From positions 916,501 to 980,500 of the forward strand of contig NZ_CP088247.1 of assembly GCF_021117295.1 (NCBI RefSeq): a stretch of 64,000 nt of DNA. The letters are read 5' to 3'. This stretch comes from Methylorubrum sp. B1-46. GTDB taxonomy: Bacteria > Pseudomonadota > Alphaproteobacteria > Rhizobiales > Beijerinckiaceae. A model generated the notes under the pieces. It did not search any database and was not told the origin of the DNA. It saw only the letters and a list, made by a program, of their open reading frames with translations. Positions 62,890 to 64,000 of the stretch are shown piece by piece (within the stretch, counting starts at the first letter, position 1; each line of letters begins with the position of its first letter). Made by a program: the position numbers and the translations under genes.

Positions 62890-63872
62890 TCGCCCGCCTC
62901 GGCTGGACTCGGCACCGCCTTGGACGCCGGTGCAGCCGCCCCTTCCGCGAAGAAGCCGCCGGGGATGGTCGGCAGGAAGCGGCGCCCCTCATGCGCGAGA
63001 TAGTCCCAGAACGCGTCGGAGGCCGGGCCGAGCACCTTGTCGGCGCGGCGAACGACGTACCAGTCCCGACGGATCGGCAAGCCCTGCACATCGAGCAGGA
63101 CGAGGCGTCCGCTCTCGATCTCCGCCGCCACCGAGTGGCCGGACAGGAGCGCGATGCCGAGCCCCGCCATCACCGCCTGTTTCAGCGTCTCGTTCGAGCC
63201 CGAATCGATCCCGAGCTTGGCCCGGCGGATCATCACGCCGCTCATGAACTCCTCGAATACCGAGCGGGTGCCCGAGCCCTCCTCGCGCACGAGGAAGGAC
63301 TCCTCCGCCAGATCCGCGCGGGTCAGCCCCCGCCGCCCGGCCATCGGGTGGTTGGGGGCGGCGATCAAAACCAGGGGATGGGGTCCGAAGGTCTCCGCCT
63401 CGATGGCGAAGTCCCGCGGCGGGCGGCCCATGATGGCGAAGTCGATGTCGTAGTTGCGCAGCGCCTCGATCGTATCCTGGCGATTGCCGACGGTGAGCGA
63501 GATCTCGACCTTCGGGTGGCTCTCCATGAACCCCGCGATCACCTGCGGCGCGAAGTACTTCGCCGTCGAGACCACGCCGAGGCCGACCCGGCCACCGCCG
63601 CCGCCCTTGAGCGTGCGCAGCCGGTCGGTGCAGGTCTCCAGCACGGTGTTGATGCTGTTGATCGCCCACAGCATCTCGCGGCCGGCATCGGTCGGTTTGA
63701 GGCCGGTCGGCGTCCGGTCGAACAGGAGGAGGCCGGCCTCCTCCTCGAGCTGGCGGATGCGGGCGTAGAGCGCGGCGGACGTGACGTTCAGCTCCTGCGC
63801 GGCCCGCGTCATGGTCCCGAGCCGCGCGACCGCTGCGACCGCCTGAAGCTGCTTGAGCGAGAGATTGCGCAT
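62886..63872 (-). CDS. LysR-type regulator, CbbR/QscR-like
   Basis: 328 residues. A winged helix at the N-terminus (MRNLSLKQLQAVAAVARLG, AAQELNVTSAALYARIRQLEEEAG) and an effector domain with features of CbbR: VGLGVVSTAKYFAPQVIAGF, FAIMGRPPRDFAIEAETFG, GSGTRSVFEEF, GSNETLKQAVMAGLGIALLSGHSVAAEIESG and RRDWYVVRRADK. In M. extorquens the CbbR homologue QscR controls serine-cycle genes; whether this is that protein, CbbR or a relative cannot be told from one sequence. Its stop overlaps the reductase start, so it may regulate that gene and itself. Confidence 0.9.
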   Translation of the reverse strand: MRNLSLKQLQAVAAVARLGTMTRAAQELNVTSAALYARIRQLEEEAGLLLFDRTPTGLKPTDAGREMLWAINSINTVLETCTDRLRTLKGGGGGRVGLGVVSTAKYFAPQVIAGFMESHPKVEISLTVGNRQDTIEALRNYDIDFAIMGRPPRDFAIEAETFGPHPLVLIAAPNHPMAGRRGLTRADLAEESFLVREEGSGTRSVFEEFMSGVMIRRAKLGIDSGSNETLKQAVMAGLGIALLSGHSVAAEIESGRLVLLDVQGLPIRRDWYVVRRADKVLGPASDAFWDYLAHEGRRFLPTIPGGFFAEGAAAPASKAVPSPAEAGE

Positions 63873-64000
63873 GCCTCGTTTTTAGTTTTTTTGCGGGGCA
63901 CCACAAGTTTTTTTAGAAAACCTTCGACAGCACTCCCCTGCCGTCTGGCGCTGCCGCCTCGCCGCAGAGTATCATAGGGCCAGACGGGCCTGCACGCCTT
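63873..64000. promoter_or_regulatory. Upstream region of the LysR gene with T-rich direct repeats
   Basis: TTTTTAGTTTTTTTG (63880-63894) and CAAGTTTTTTTAGAAAAC (63903-63920) lie just before the start codon. LysR regulators usually bind near their own promoter; the repeated T-rich boxes are unlike the surrounding GC-rich DNA. The window ends 128 bases upstream, with no further gene start seen. Confidence 0.4.

Overview
The window is high-GC DNA with the gene content of an alphaproteobacterium of the order Hyphomicrobiales (Rhizobiales). The best guess is the Methylobacterium/Methylorubrum group. This rests on the divK-pleD pair with an adjacent DUF3572 gene, the block ubiG / lysC-ptsP-prfA-prmC followed by a DUF4167 gene, a DUF6894 gene, Tad-type pseudopilin genes, and a LysR regulator of the CbbR/QscR type. 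The genus is an inference from family content; no alignment was run.

Layout. 1-9.5 kb: a PAP2-type phosphatase cut by the window edge, an amidase, an extensin-like lipoprotein, a small secreted protein, RNase T2, rlmJ (apparently with a CTG start), two small genes, a GlcD-type FAD oxidase, a secreted cytochrome c with a clear terminator, and an OhrR/MarR regulator. 9.9-11 kb: a palindromic repeat and one IS5-family insertion sequence whose transposase is split over two frames. 11-16 kb: a penicillin-binding protein 1A gene with two downstream DUF1214/DUF1254 genes, a YcgN gene and a GNAT gene. 16.3-19.1 kb: three overlapping Tad genes (two TadE-like proteins and a TadG-like VWA protein). 19.3-25.3 kb: zapE, 3-methyladenine glycosylase, RNase HI with a C-terminal extension, a lipoprotein, a Cys-containing secreted protein, gshB and a small membrane protein, then an AT-rich gap. 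25.7-31.8 kb: a CPA1 antiporter, an AmpD-like amidase coupled to a TerB/J-domain protein, a glycine-zipper lipoprotein, an orphan ureE with a very His-rich tail, and dusA. 31.9-40.5 kb: signalling and motility, with a PAS-GGDEF-EAL protein, a receiver protein and a BLUF photoreceptor on the minus strand, then flgE-flgK-flgL on the plus strand. 41-49.7 kb: DUF4167, prmC, prfA, ptsP, lysC, and divergent ubiG. 49.8-57.6 kb: a PEBP protein, a quinone oxidoreductase, ruvC, yceI, ruvA, DUF3572, divK, pleD, and the divergent nsrR/hmp pair with an NsrR-like dyad between them. 57.6-64 kb: three small hydrophilic genes, cysK, a small membrane protein, a META-domain protein, a short HTH protein, and a LysR regulator overlapping a ferredoxin-reductase-type flavoprotein.

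The least expected structure is a pair of intergenic repeat families. Family A (about 47 bp, ends GCATCGTC/GACGATGC) has five copies, and every copy begins within about 2 bp of a stop codon. Family B (about 40-80 bp, ends GAGTGCCTCAC or GAGCGTCTC) has four clear copies next to stop codons, one further partial copy at a stop codon, and one full copy away from any stop. They look like mobile or REP-like hairpins used as gene 3' ends. Other points of interest are a BLUF-receiver pair beside flagellar genes, tandem modules inside FlgL, an RNase HI with a ribbon-helix-helix-like tail, and a regulator-flavoprotein pair with overlapping start and stop codons. No tRNA, rRNA or CRISPR array was seen. 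I saw no clearly new multi-gene system; most of the window is conserved chromosomal backbone.
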